Below are positions 5,916 to 13,572 of a DNA stretch of 35,276 nucleotides, piece after piece. Under the pieces are notes generated by a model. It searched no databases. It was not told where the DNA came from and saw only the letters and a list, made by a program, of their open reading frames with translations. The position numbers and the translations under genes were made by a program. Location of the stretch: positions 1-35,276 of the forward strand of contig JAPYSD010000003.1 in NCBI GenBank assembly GCA_029936705.1, in the 5' to 3' direction. Position 1 is the first letter of the stretch. Every line of letters begins with the position of its first letter. Origin of the DNA: Croceicoccus sp. GTDB lineage: Bacteria; Pseudomonadota; Alphaproteobacteria; Sphingomonadales; Sphingomonadaceae.

Positions 5916-7628
5916 ATGAACCAAGCCATTCTATACGCACGCTTTTCAACTCCTTCGCAGGAGAAGGGTGACAGTCTCAACCGACAGCTTTCAGACTGTA
6001 GAGCGTTCTGTGAGCGGAACGGGCTAGTCGTTGTTGATGAGGTCACAGACTTAGGCAGAAGCGCCTACAAGGGCGACCACCTGAGTATCGGTAACTTGGG
6101 AAAGCTAACCTCGCGCATCCAAGCGGGTGAGATTCCCAAGGGCACAACACTTGTCTTTGAAAAGTTCGACCGCCTCAGCCGCCAAAAGCCCCGTATCGTA
6201 CAGCGCTGGATCGAAGACGTTTGCGACCATGGGTTGCGGATCGCCGTTCTAGACGGCGAGAAATTTATCGACGCCCGGTTCCTTGATGAAGGGTCCAACA
6301 TGCTCGCCCTGTTGGACATTCTCATGAACAGCCATGCTAGCAACATTTTCTCGAAGAACCTGAGCGACCGCATTGGCAAAGTTTGGCGCACCAAGAAAGA
6401 GGCTGCTCGAAAGGAACTGATTCCGCCGACCAGAACGCTGCCTGCGTGGCTCTACATGGACGACGAGGGTAAGGTGCAACTGGATGGGCAGCGTAAAGCC
6501 ATCTTGCAGCGCATCTTTGAGATGACCGCCGAAGGCATAGGTGCATGGACAATCGCAAATACCTTCAATGACGAGGGGATCCCGAGTTGGGGGGCCAATC
6601 GGAAGCAGAAGGCAGCGAAAGTGCGCGGCTGGAACAACACGTACATTCGCATGGTCATCAACCACCCAGCCGTTGAAGGCGATCATCATTTCACGGTGCC
6701 GAAAGGCAAGGGAAGGGTGCGCAGCAATGATGTCGTCCGAGGTCTGTTCCCAAGGGCAATCGATGCGGACTTAGTTGCCAGAGCGCGCAAGGCGGTCGAA
6801 CGGCGAGGGGCTAAGTCAGGGGGCCGCTTCGCTAGCTATGGCCGTAATCTGTTCGCCGGAATTGCGCATTGCAATGATTGTGGAAGCAAGATGGTGCTCA
6901 CTGGCCGTGGTCTGAATAGCGACAAGCCTGCCTATCTGCAGTGTGATTCAGCGAAGAGACGGAAAGGCTGCACCAACCGCTCTTGCTTCGACTACAAGAC
7001 GCTTGAGCCTGTCGTGCTTGAGAAAGTTCTGCACGTAGCCTTGGATGACAGGTTTTTCCAAAGCGATAATGAACACATTCGCGACCTAGCGGAAGCCGTG
7101 GCCCAAGCCGAGAAAGCCCTTACCGATGCGGACGCATTGCGGCAGGGCTACGGAAAGCTGTTCGCGCTAAGACCCGATGATACCCGCCTGCAAAGCGATT
7201 ATGAGCAGGCCAGTCTAGAGTGCGACAAGCTGGAGCGAGCAGTAGGCCATGCGAAGCAGAAGCTAGTGGCAGCGAAAGGTTCAACGTCACCGCAGGAACA
7301 CGTAGCGAGGGTGAGGGAGGTGCAACGCGCCATCCAGAGCGAAGATGAGGAAGTCATGCAAACTGCACGGCGCAGGGTTCATGCTTCGCTTCAAGAGGTT
7401 ATCACCCACATGCGGTGCTGTACAAGGCCAGTCGAAGGAAGAAAGCTGGCTTACAAGTTTACGCAGATAGCACTTGCAGACGGGCTCATCACATTCACGG
7501 TAGATCAGGCGGGTAAGATCACGCAGGCACAGGATCTGACCAATAGCCCAGAGCATGTACACGGACTGACTACAGGGCCTGTAAGTTACAACAAGCCAGT
7601 CGTCGAAGCTATCCAGCAGCGCGCATAA
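5916..7628 (+). CDS. int: Large serine recombinase, probable prophage integrase (570 aa)
   Basis: Large serine recombinases insert and excise phage genomes through a 5'-phosphoserine intermediate. The resolvase domain begins YARFSTPSQEKGDSLNRQ with catalytic Ser11, and the conserved EKFDRLSR follows at 82-89. The recombinase domain spans about 165-290 (LPAWLYM, QRIFEMTAEGIGAWTIANTF). A zinc ribbon has C319, C322, C343 and C352. A coiled coil runs from about 395 to 480, as in phage integrases. The start has a weak ribosome binding site and overlaps a tiny ATG-GCA-TGA reading. It stands 3.8 kb from the left junction, farther than usual for an integrase, with cargo genes between. It ends before a strong terminator shared with the convergent membrane gene. 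Confidence 0.9.
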   Translation: MNQAILYARFSTPSQEKGDSLNRQLSDCRAFCERNGLVVVDEVTDLGRSAYKGDHLSIGNLGKLTSRIQAGEIPKGTTLVFEKFDRLSRQKPRIVQRWIEDVCDHGLRIAVLDGEKFIDARFLDEGSNMLALLDILMNSHASNIFSKNLSDRIGKVWRTKKEAARKELIPPTRTLPAWLYMDDEGKVQLDGQRKAILQRIFEMTAEGIGAWTIANTFNDEGIPSWGANRKQKAAKVRGWNNTYIRMVINHPAVEGDHHFTVPKGKGRVRSNDVVRGLFPRAIDADLVARARKAVERRGAKSGGRFASYGRNLFAGIAHCNDCGSKMVLTGRGLNSDKPAYLQCDSAKRRKGCTNRSCFDYKTLEPVVLEKVLHVALDDRFFQSDNEHIRDLAEAVAQAEKALTDADALRQGYGKLFALRPDDTRLQSDYEQASLECDKLERAVGHAKQKLVAAKGSTSPQEHVARVREVQRAIQSEDEEVMQTARRRVHASLQEVITHMRCCTRPVEGRKLAYKFTQIALADGLITFTVDQAGKITQAQDLTNSPEHVHGLTTGPVSYNKPVVEAIQQRA

Positions 7629-7706
7629 GCTGACGCATAGTCCGCGCTGTCCGGTGGAAGGGAAGTATCTAGACCACCCACAGACGCTCAGGATGATAGG
7701 CAAAAA

Positions 7707-7734
7707 GAAAGGGCGCTAGTAAGAGCGCCCTTTC
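7707..7734. terminator. Bidirectional terminator between integrase and convergent membrane gene
   Basis: Perfect 11-bp stem GAAAGGGCGCT/AGCGCCCTTTC with loop AGTAAG. The stem ends in A's on one side and T's on the other, so it can act in both directions, and it lies between two converging stop codons (7628 and 7768). Confidence 0.8.
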
Positions 7735-7767
7735 CTATTTCGGTGTCATCTGGCGCGTTTTAAGCGC

Positions 7768-8742
7768 TCAGTTATCGGGAGAAAATTCAATCTCCGTCAC
7801 ACTAGCAGACACCTTGCCGCTTTCCCATTCATCGGGAACGCTCTTGGCAGCGTAAAACTGACCTCTCTCTTGTTGCCAAATGTAGCCGGGACGCAATGGC
7901 GGATCATCACTGTAATCGCTGACCAGTACAGGGTAAAATGTGTGTTCAGCAATCGCATTGCCTTCCGCATCGTAGAAGACCACGGTGACATCGACACCGT
8001 CCAGCGAACGGTTTCCTTTGTTTTTCACCTTAAAGTCGAAACCGGGAACTCGGCCTTCGAACATAGAATCTCGATAGCTAGCCGATAGATCGTAGACTTT
8101 GACATTCTCGGCCATGTAGCGTTGGGCTTCTGCGTCCGTCTCAGGCTCTGCTTCCGCGACAGGCGACATCAACGGGCTTTCTGCCGCTGCGGTATTAGCA
8201 ACGCTCGATTCGTCTGATTTGAAAACGTCCGACTTGTAGATCAGCCAGCCGATACCGATGGCGAGCAGGACGAAGCTGCCGATTTTCGCCAGCTTTTCGA
8301 CTTCAGACGCCCCTTTGCCAGCTTTGCGCTCCTGCACCGCCCCGTAGAGCATGAGCGCAACAGCGGCGGCGAGAACGATCCATCCCCACTGCAACTGGAT
8401 CGCTTCCATCATGCCGGACGCGAGCCCTCCAAATGGATTGCCCTCCATGCTCTCAGCGAGGTTCGCCTTCATCCGGTTGATGCTGATTTGGAAGTCGACG
8501 AACAGCACGATCACCAACGCGGCAGCACAAGCACCGGGCCAGATGGCGTCCTGTGTCTGATCCTTGGACGCCGTGAACGCTGCTAGCCCTGCGAGCGCGA
8601 GCAACGCGTATGCAAAAAGATTAGTGCCATCAGCAAAGATGCTGACGCTACCAATAATCGGCAATTGCACGATGGGCACGAACAGCCCCAACACGAGCAG
8701 GGCGCTACCTGCGAAGACGAACATTCGATTATTCAATTTCAT
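7768..8742 (-). CDS. Polytopic membrane protein with C-terminal beta-type domain (324 aa)
   Basis: Five membrane helices are predicted, near residues 7-27, 41-58, 68-86, 118-136 and 155-172. After a low-complexity acidic linker comes a domain of about 110 residues with an extended-strand look: FDFKVKNKGNRSLDGVDVTV, then FYDAEGNAIAEHTFYP. This resembles FxLYD-like strand domains found in exported proteins. The ATG at 8742 follows AAAGGGGG; the upstream ATG at 8805 would add 21 polar residues. It stands alone between two terminators. Lysogenic conversion or superinfection exclusion is possible but not shown. Confidence 0.68.
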   Translation of the reverse strand: MKLNNRMFVFAGSALLVLGLFVPIVQLPIIGSVSIFADGTNLFAYALLALAGLAAFTASKDQTQDAIWPGACAAALVIVLFVDFQISINRMKANLAESMEGNPFGGLASGMMEAIQLQWGWIVLAAAVALMLYGAVQERKAGKGASEVEKLAKIGSFVLLAIGIGWLIYKSDVFKSDESSVANTAAAESPLMSPVAEAEPETDAEAQRYMAENVKVYDLSASYRDSMFEGRVPGFDFKVKNKGNRSLDGVDVTVVFYDAEGNAIAEHTFYPVLVSDYSDDPPLRPGYIWQQERGQFYAAKSVPDEWESGKVSASVTEIEFSPDN

Positions 8743-8871
8743 TCCCCCTTTGAGCAACTTCCGCTGCATTGGACCTGTTCCATCGCTGCGGTAGCGGGCA
8801 GCCATAGCGCCGTGATCGTGAGATGCGACCTATGATTTCACCCCGCTAAAACATCGTTAATTTCACTCAGA

Positions 8872-8902
8872 AAGGAGGCGCTAGCCAAGCCAGCGCCTCT
8901 TC
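8872..8902 (-). terminator. Terminator of the small minus-strand gene ending at 8919
   Basis: Read on the minus strand, GAGGCGCT (8899-8892) and AGCGCCTC (8882-8875) form an 8-bp stem around GGCTTGGCT and are followed by CTTTCT. It lies directly downstream of the stop codon at 8919. Confidence 0.7.
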
Positions 8903-8918
8903 TGCATCGAATAGTTCG

Positions 8919-9104
8919 TCAGAGGCGCGGGATCGCTAATTCGCCACCATCTATTTCGAGCAGGAAGTGGTCATCGAACCGCTTGTAGAAGACCGGGATG
9001 CCATCGAAGTGAATACAACCTTCATCACTGTTCCAATGTACGGGGTCAGTGTCCGCAAAGGTCTGAAACTGGTTAGCTACAAACTCAAGATCGATGAACT
9101 GCAT
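8919..9104 (-). CDS. Small hypothetical protein (61 aa)
   Basis: The ATG at 9104 follows a perfect AGGAGG with 9 nt spacing, which decides against the longer reading from 9161. The product is acidic and rich in aromatics (MQFIDLEFVANQ, then FDGIPVFYKRFDDHFLLEID) with no membrane segment or known motif. It has its own terminator. The strong ribosome binding site suggests high translation, as in small phage inhibitors, but nothing in the sequence gives a function. Confidence 0.68.
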   Translation of the reverse strand: MQFIDLEFVANQFQTFADTDPVHWNSDEGCIHFDGIPVFYKRFDDHFLLEIDGGELAIPRL

Positions 9105-9218
9105 GTCTGTGTACCTCCTGCTAGTTGGTACACGGTCATCAATAGCCAGACTGACGGCCAATCAACCTAAAAATAGACAGGCAGGAGATAGGTCATCGAT
9201 AAGCTGAACTACGACCCA

Positions 9219-9246
9219 AGTAGTCTCGCCAGTCGAGACATCTACT
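9219..9246. repeat. Hairpin upstream of the DUF2958 gene
   Basis: GTCTCG (9223-9228) and CGAGAC (9234-9239) form a 6-bp stem around CCAGT, extended by AGTA/TACT outside with a small bulge. It lies about 100 nt before the ATG at 9345, in the promoter or leader region. Its role is unknown. Confidence 0.3.
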
Positions 9247-9344
9247 AAATGCTACGCGGAAAACCTCCTTACGTTCGATTTTGCTATCGCTTTCCCGGCA
9301 AAATGGTGTTCGATGTTCTGGCTCCAACAACATGGAGCAATGAC

Positions 9345-9707
9345 ATGAACTGGTACAACGTCCTCAAAGGCGACACTCGTAATAGGCTGGAAGCTAACTG
9401 GCGAGAGCAAGAGCCGTTGAAAGGCACCCGCAACGAGATCGACTTCAAACCTGTCTGTAAGCTGTTTCTTCCATGGACCACTGGCACTTGGCTGCTCACG
9501 GAACTTGAGCCGAACAGTTCAATCGCGTTCGGCTTATGTGACCTTGGATTTGGAACACCGGAGATAGGCAACGTATGCCTGAGGGAGTTGTTCAGCGGAA
9601 CTGGCCCCGGCAATCTCTGGGTTGAGCAGGACATACATTTCAGGGCCACAAAAACGTTGAGCGAGTACGCAGCAGAAGCCATGCGGATCGGCTGCATTCG
9701 CGTCTAA
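9345..9707 (+). CDS. DUF2958-family protein (120 aa)
   Basis: DUF2958 proteins are small proteins of unknown function common on plasmids and prophages. The family pattern is clear: VCKLFLPWTTGTWLLTELEP, then FGLCDLGFGTPEIGNV, LREL and a final LWVEQDIHF. I chose the ATG at 9345 because GGAG lies 7 nt upstream and the product (MNWYNVLKGDTRNRL) then starts like other members; an in-frame ATG at 9249 would add 32 residues outside the family. It is divergent from the 61-aa gene and convergent with the gene ending at 9761. DUF2958 genes often lie in accessory modules of mobile elements, which fits here. Confidence 0.8.
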   Translation: MNWYNVLKGDTRNRLEANWREQEPLKGTRNEIDFKPVCKLFLPWTTGTWLLTELEPNSSIAFGLCDLGFGTPEIGNVCLRELFSGTGPGNLWVEQDIHFRATKTLSEYAAEAMRIGCIRV

Positions 9708-9717
9708 GAACACGATG

Positions 9718-9745
9718 GAGCGAGAGTGTTTGCGCGCTCTCGCTC
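9718..9745. terminator. Hairpin between convergent genes
   Basis: GAGCGAGAG (9718-9726) and CTCTCGCTC (9737-9745) form a perfect 9-bp stem with a 10-nt loop between the stops at 9707 and 9761. There is no long U-tract; it probably terminates both strands. Confidence 0.6.
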
Positions 9746-9760
9746 AATCCATGACTGCCG

Positions 9761-10063
9761 TTAGTCCTCGTGGGCTAGGTATACAGCATCCACTTTGAAC
9801 GCTTGTTGGAAGCTACGCATGTCACGCAGGCTTGAGAACTGGAACACGATTTCCATACAGTCCTGCGTCGCGAAGGCATTGTATGTGGCTTCGAAACCAC
9901 CTTCGATGTTCTCATTCAGCCAATCGCCAAACTCGACTTCGGCGTAAATCGCTTGGGCGCGAGTTACGAATTCGATGGGATCGCCGGAATGATCCAGTTC
10001 AGGCCATTGCGCGAGCGTATCCCATGCAGCTTCCGGTATCGTGATCCAAAGAACGTGCTTCAA
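9761..10063 (-). CDS. Hypothetical protein with TTG start (100 aa)
   Basis: The only supported start is TTG at 10063. AAAAGGAG lies 7 nt upstream and there is no in-frame ATG. The nearer ATG (10068) reads only ATG-GAT-TGA in another frame and is too close to the ribosome binding site. The product is acidic with many aromatics (MKHVLWITIPEAAWDTL, FGDWLNENIEGGFEATYNAF) and has no membrane segment. I recognise no family. It is flanked by hairpin terminators. Confidence 0.65.
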   Translation of the reverse strand: MKHVLWITIPEAAWDTLAQWPELDHSGDPIEFVTRAQAIYAEVEFGDWLNENIEGGFEATYNAFATQDCMEIVFQFSSLRDMRSFQQAFKVDAVYLAHED

Positions 10064-10284
10064 TCCATGTCTCCTTTTGATGGAGATTGGATGCTCTCAC
10101 GGATCGCCGTTTTGTCTATTAAAATCATTTCGGTAGACAGATGGCAAACCTGCGATAGCCTCGCCCGCCCATTGCATTCAGGAACACCCTAGAAGGCATC
10201 GTACAGCGAGGCACCAGACCTCTTGCTAGCCAAGTGCGCAAACGGCGATGCCGTTCCTCCTGAGCGTCTATGAGGCGGATACAG

Positions 10285-10311
10285 AAAACCCCCAAGCCAG
10301 AGGCTCAGGGG
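10285..10311 (-). terminator. Rho-independent terminator for the gene ending at 10334
   Basis: On the minus strand, CCCCTGAGCC and GGCTTGGGGG form a 10-bp stem (two G-T pairs) with loop TCT, followed by TTTTC. This is a textbook form just past the stop codon. Confidence 0.85.
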
Positions 10312-10333
10312 CTTGCTGTAGGTCGAGGGTAAA

Positions 10334-10933
10334 TTAGCCTTTGAAGTGCTTCTTCCACCAGCCTTCCGACCAGCCGCTCGGAAGGTCCGTGTCCTTCTTG
10401 CTCTCAAAGTCCTTCTTCACTGCCGCGAAGTCACTTCCGAACTTCTTCTCGCCAAGCTCGTTTGCGCGATCCAGCCCATAGCGCCCGATGTTGCGGCGGT
10501 AGGTCTTCCACGGCTCAATGTCGCGAACAACATCTGAACGAGCGCGCATCGCAGTCTGAGCGCTGGACTTGGGGGCATTTTCGACGGCCTGACGGATCAT
10601 GTCGTCCATTTCGCCACTCTCAATTGCCGCCTTGGCATCAGTGAAGAACGCTACCGCATTGGCCTTGATAATCTCCTCATTATCCGTGCGACCGGTGGTG
10701 TTGCCCACTACGGACACAGAACCGATGTTGAGGCCGACAGATGCACCGCTCTTACCCTCTTTGACCTTGTACCAGCGAGCAATGCTTTTGCCGGGTTCCT
10801 TCTTCACCGATGCTAGAACGTCATCCAGCTTCTTCAGCAGTTGCTTCCTCTTAGCCGGAACGGGGTCTGCTGGGGGAGCAGCGTGGAAGTCCTTGGCGAC
10901 ATCCTTGTCGGACTTGAGAAAATCGAGAGCCAT
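10334..10933 (-). CDS. Hypothetical phage-accessory protein (199 aa)
   Basis: The ATG at 10933 follows AGAGGTAGG; the longer reading from 10996 lacks a site. The protein is soluble, Lys-rich and mostly helical: MALDFLKSDKDVAKDF, a basic helix RKQLLKKLDDVLASVKK, a Gly/Ser/Val-rich strand region (GASVGLNIGSVSVVGN, about residues 65-80), then helices and a tail SGWSEGWWKKHFKG. I recognise no domain. It is divergent from the 11045 unit across a 110-bp region with a tandem TTGTACG/TTGTACC repeat and ends in a strong terminator. Confidence 0.68.
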   Translation of the reverse strand: MALDFLKSDKDVAKDFHAAPPADPVPAKRKQLLKKLDDVLASVKKEPGKSIARWYKVKEGKSGASVGLNIGSVSVVGNTTGRTDNEEIIKANAVAFFTDAKAAIESGEMDDMIRQAVENAPKSSAQTAMRARSDVVRDIEPWKTYRRNIGRYGLDRANELGEKKFGSDFAAVKKDFESKKDTDLPSGWSEGWWKKHFKG

Positions 10934-10947
10934 AAAACCTACCTCTG

Positions 10948-10961
10948 TTGTACGTTGTACC
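10948..10961. repeat. Tandem 7-bp repeat in divergent promoter region
   Basis: TTGTACG followed directly by TTGTACC, close upstream of the gene starting at 10933; a related GTACATTGCAA lies about 50 nt away. It could be an operator, but no matching regulator was identified. Confidence 0.25.
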
Positions 10962-11044
10962 GAGTGCGATGTGTTCGCCTGATACCCTAGACGCATCTAA
11001 CTGAGTACATTGCAACCAGAAAATCCAATCCGGTAAGTAAGAGC

Positions 11045-11263
11045 ATGGGACAAGAACGCGAACGCATCTACAAAGTGAACCTTCCACTCCAAGACATCGA
11101 GAGCGTATTCGCTTTCCGCAAGACAGCAGCCGAGGGGTTGAACTGGCTCAAAGATCGTGGCCGTGAGGATGTTTTAATCAATGTCTACATGGGGAAAGAC
11201 CGTGCGACATTCGTGCTGACAGACCTCGAAACGGCGCTGCTAATGAGGCTCAGCTTACAATGA
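11045..11263 (+). CDS. Small hypothetical protein (72 aa)
   Basis: A soluble protein of mixed charge (MGQERERIYKVNLPLQDI, then NVYMGKDRATFVLTDLETAL) without known motifs. The ATG at 11045 has a weak purine-rich upstream stretch. Its TGA overlaps the next ATG (ATGA), so it is translationally coupled to the 128-aa protein and they probably act together. The pair is divergent from the 199-aa gene. Confidence 0.65.
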   Translation: MGQERERIYKVNLPLQDIESVFAFRKTAAEGLNWLKDRGREDVLINVYMGKDRATFVLTDLETALLMRLSLQ

Positions 11264-11646
11264 CAATCAGACACGAAGAGGCAGAATTTGCCTTCCCAAA
11301 CCACCTCGTCCCTATCGCTTGCTGGATTTCATACAAAACGGACATCGACGCGAGGACGCGCCTCCTAGAAATTGCTGACTCTGCTCAGAAGTCTCATTGT
11401 CGGAGAAACGCATTGGTCGCGCTAGCGAAGATGGATTGGGCAGAAATGCACATGGGCAAGAAAGACTATCAGATTTGTGTCTACGTAACGCCGCTGGCCG
11501 AAATGTATGAAGCAGACGAACTATGGCTGGCAAACAGATACGCGCAAGGATGCAAGCCAACGGACAGCCTCTATCAGGTATGTATCGCCTTCAATGACGC
11601 CTTCGACCTAATGCAGTTTAAGGAGGGTGTGCGGGAAATCTATTAG
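11260..11646 (+). CDS. Hypothetical protein, coupled to preceding gene (128 aa)
   Basis: Starts in the stop of the preceding gene (ATGA). The sequence has helix-forming segments (DARTRLLEIADSAQKSH, RRNALVALAKMDWAEMHMGK) followed by a strand/helix part ending LMQFKEGVREIY. No signal peptide, membrane helix or known catalytic motif is visible. The coupled arrangement of a 72-aa and a 128-aa protein has the size pattern of a toxin-antitoxin pair, but no family match supports that. Confidence 0.62.
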   Translation: MTIRHEEAEFAFPNHLVPIACWISYKTDIDARTRLLEIADSAQKSHCRRNALVALAKMDWAEMHMGKKDYQICVYVTPLAEMYEADELWLANRYAQGCKPTDSLYQVCIAFNDAFDLMQFKEGVREIY

Positions 11647-11744
11647 GTGGCCATTCGGCAATGCGTATTCGGTCACTATCTCTCCCGATAAAACGTTCAG
11701 AGAACAACTTGTAGCAATGCTGCTCGTCATACCCCCATGAACGC

Positions 11745-12188
11745 TTAGAACTTTGTTTCACTCTCTTCCGGCTCCGGAGCCGTTTCGCAGTCCCCGTTCC
11801 AGTATTCTTCTGGATTCAAACTATTCCAATAAGCTGTCTGGGAAATGCGACCCGTCGTACGGTTAATCTCAGTGATAACCTTCGATTGACCGACTGTTCC
11901 GACCTCAGAGATGAATCGAGGCCCAACGGTGAGCTCGCAAGTCGAGAATTTTGACTCACAGTCCGATGTCCATCGCTTCTCATCAAAGTTAAAATAATGA
12001 ATTGAGTTTTGGTACGGGTTATTTGGATAGATCCGTAATGTGCTGTAATAGCCTTCTTGATCGGTGCCTTTATCCTTATCGTCATAGCAATTGAGAACTA
12101 TCGGCTCTGGTTCACTAAACTCTTCTTCACTATCACAGCCGCTGAGAAGAGGTACGAAAAATAACATGCAGCCTATTGAGAACTTCAT
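11745..12188 (-). CDS. Acidic lipoprotein (147 aa)
   Basis: A signal peptide MKFSIGCMLFFVPLLSGC carries a lipobox (LLSGC, Cys18). The mature part starts DSEEEFSEPEP, where Asp at +2 would favour inner-membrane retention in E. coli. Four further Cys in the mature part suggest disulfides; tyrosine-rich strands follow. No domain is recognised. It is AT-rich compared with host genes. Lying just before terS on the opposite strand, it is a typical place for a lysogenic conversion gene. Confidence 0.7.
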   Translation of the reverse strand: MKFSIGCMLFFVPLLSGCDSEEEFSEPEPIVLNCYDDKDKGTDQEGYYSTLRIYPNNPYQNSIHYFNFDEKRWTSDCESKFSTCELTVGPRFISEVGTVGQSKVITEINRTTGRISQTAYWNSLNPEEYWNGDCETAPEPEESETKF

Positions 12189-12395
12189 TCTGCCCCCAGA
12201 TCGATCACTTCCAATTCTCGCTAAACTCAGATGAGAAAGCCACCTGCTGCTGGTCTATCTTTATGCTGATTTCAAGACTTATTCATGCTTGATGGCAGGT
12301 AGGTGTAAGCACGGCCTTAATTTCGCCAGTGAGAACCAATCAGCACGGCTCTGCCTGCAGATCGACCCATTTTTCGCTCATGAAACCTGCCGTGT

Positions 12396-12402
12396 TAAAT
12401 AG
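12396..12402 (+). promoter_or_regulatory. Late-module TAAATA element before terS
   Basis: TAAATAG ends just before the terS ATG: the final A of TAAATA and the A of ATG are six positions apart. It sits in the loop of TGCCG (12388-12392)/CGGCA (12403-12407). There is no Shine-Dalgarno sequence. It is one of ten such elements in the late module. Confidence 0.5.
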
Positions 12403-12406
12403 CGGC

Positions 12407-12925
12407 ATGGCCAAATCCACACAAACACCGTCGAGCACCATTGGTGACCTACAGCCAAAGCTAGCAAAGGGTGCGAAAGCCCTACAGGCAACCGCTAAGA
12501 AGGAAGCTCGTAAGCGCAAGCCACACGGCAACAGCAAGTTCAGCGAGGCAAAATGGACAGCCATTTTAGAATGCGTTGCGACCTATGGCGATCTGATTGA
12601 AGCCTGCGACAAACCCGACATGCCAAGCGTTACCACAATCTATCGCTGGATAAGCAACGACCCCAATCTAAAGGACGACATGCGCCAAGCGTGGGACATG
12701 TTCACGATGATCGGCAACAGCGTGAACAATAACATCCTAAGGGGCGGCAAACTATCAACGGGGGACTTCCGCAGGGACGAAGCCCTAGCAGCACAAAACC
12801 GCTGGTTCATGTCAAAGACGAACCGCAGGGACTTCGGCGACAAGCAACAGATAGATGTCGTACACCACGAACCCGTTATCCTAGATGGTATCATCATCGA
12901 CGGGGATGGTGGGGATGGCGTCTAA
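12407..12925 (+). CDS. terS: Terminase small subunit (172 aa)
   Basis: TerS binds the packaging start site on phage DNA and recruits TerL. The N-terminus is basic and flexible, then an HTH region follows (about residues 45-85: ILECVATYGDLIEAC, VTTIYRWISNDP), a helix IGNSVNNNILRGGKLSTGDF, and an acidic tail (LDGIIIDGDGGDGV). This matches small terminases of alphaproteobacterial siphoviruses. ATG 12407 is preferred over 12380; neither has a Shine-Dalgarno sequence, but 12407 keeps the TAAATA spacing seen at terL. Its stop overlaps the end of the convergent recombinase gene by 4 nt. terL, its normal neighbour, is 3.6 kb away, so cargo has entered here. Confidence 0.82.
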   Translation: MAKSTQTPSSTIGDLQPKLAKGAKALQATAKKEARKRKPHGNSKFSEAKWTAILECVATYGDLIEACDKPDMPSVTTIYRWISNDPNLKDDMRQAWDMFTMIGNSVNNNILRGGKLSTGDFRRDEALAAQNRWFMSKTNRRDFGDKQQIDVVHHEPVILDGIIIDGDGGDGV

Positions 12926-13572
12926 GCGCAAATTCGCGCCACGCTAGCAGCACGCCAACGGCCACCCCTAGCGGTCTTGATGTGGCGATCATTCAGGTAG
13001 TCAGCGATGCTTTGCAGTGTGGTGCAGCCATTAGCCCTTGCGAGCGCCAGATAGGGTTCAACGAGGGCCTTCCACTCCCTGCTGCGCTCAACACGCGCAA
13101 TGGCGCTTGCCTGTCTTCCTAGGGCGCCTACGGCCCTTATGTTGCCCCGATCCCCTCCCAGCTTGGTGCCCCGTGCCTTTGCTGCCTTCAATGCCTCCTT
13201 GGTGCGCTTGCTAATTGTCTCGGCTTCCCACTGCGCAACCTGCGCCATGATGCCGATGGTAAAGCGGTCGGCAAAGGGCATGTCAGCGAAGCGAACCTCC
13301 TGCCCACTGTCGAACAGAGTATTGAGAAACGCGGCATTGCGGCTGAGCCTATCCAGCTTCGCAACGACGAGAACGGCACCCGTTAGCTTGGACAGGGCAA
13401 GGGCTTCCAGCAGCTTGGGGCGAGTGTTGGACTTGCCGGACTCGACTTCGACAAACTCTGCGATGGGTTGCTCGCCAATAGACCGTGCCACAGCCTCACG
13501 CTGCGCTTCCAATCCCAACCCACTATCACCCTGTTTGCGGGTGGATACACGGTAGTAGGCGACAAACTGCAT
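12922..13572 (-). CDS. Small serine recombinase of resolvase/invertase type (216 aa)
   Basis: The catalytic resolvase domain starts MQFVAYYRVSTRKQGDSGLG with catalytic Ser10; AKLDRLSRN follows at about 70-78, and the long E-helix region includes ISKRTKEALKAAKARG. A short C-terminal HTH (QSIADYLNDRHIKTARGG) binds DNA. AGGAG lies 5 nt before the ATG at 13572. At 216 aa it lacks the large C-terminal domains of the integrase at 5916, so it more likely does resolution, inversion or cargo mobility. It is tail-to-tail with terS with a 4-nt overlap, which suggests it arrived with the SIR2 gene as an insertion between terS and terL. Confidence 0.88.
   Translation of the reverse strand: MQFVAYYRVSTRKQGDSGLGLEAQREAVARSIGEQPIAEFVEVESGKSNTRPKLLEALALSKLTGAVLVVAKLDRLSRNAAFLNTLFDSGQEVRFADMPFADRFTIGIMAQVAQWEAETISKRTKEALKAAKARGTKLGGDRGNIRAVGALGRQASAIARVERSREWKALVEPYLALARANGCTTLQSIADYLNDRHIKTARGGRWRAASVARICA

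Noticed and set aside
9249..9344. Upstream extension of the DUF2958 gene from ATG 9249
   Set aside because: The added 32 residues are outside the family and there is no ribosome binding site; ATG 9345 has GGAG.
11045..11646. Toxin-antitoxin pair
   Set aside because: Size and coupling fit, but neither protein shows a toxin or antitoxin motif, so I left both as hypothetical.
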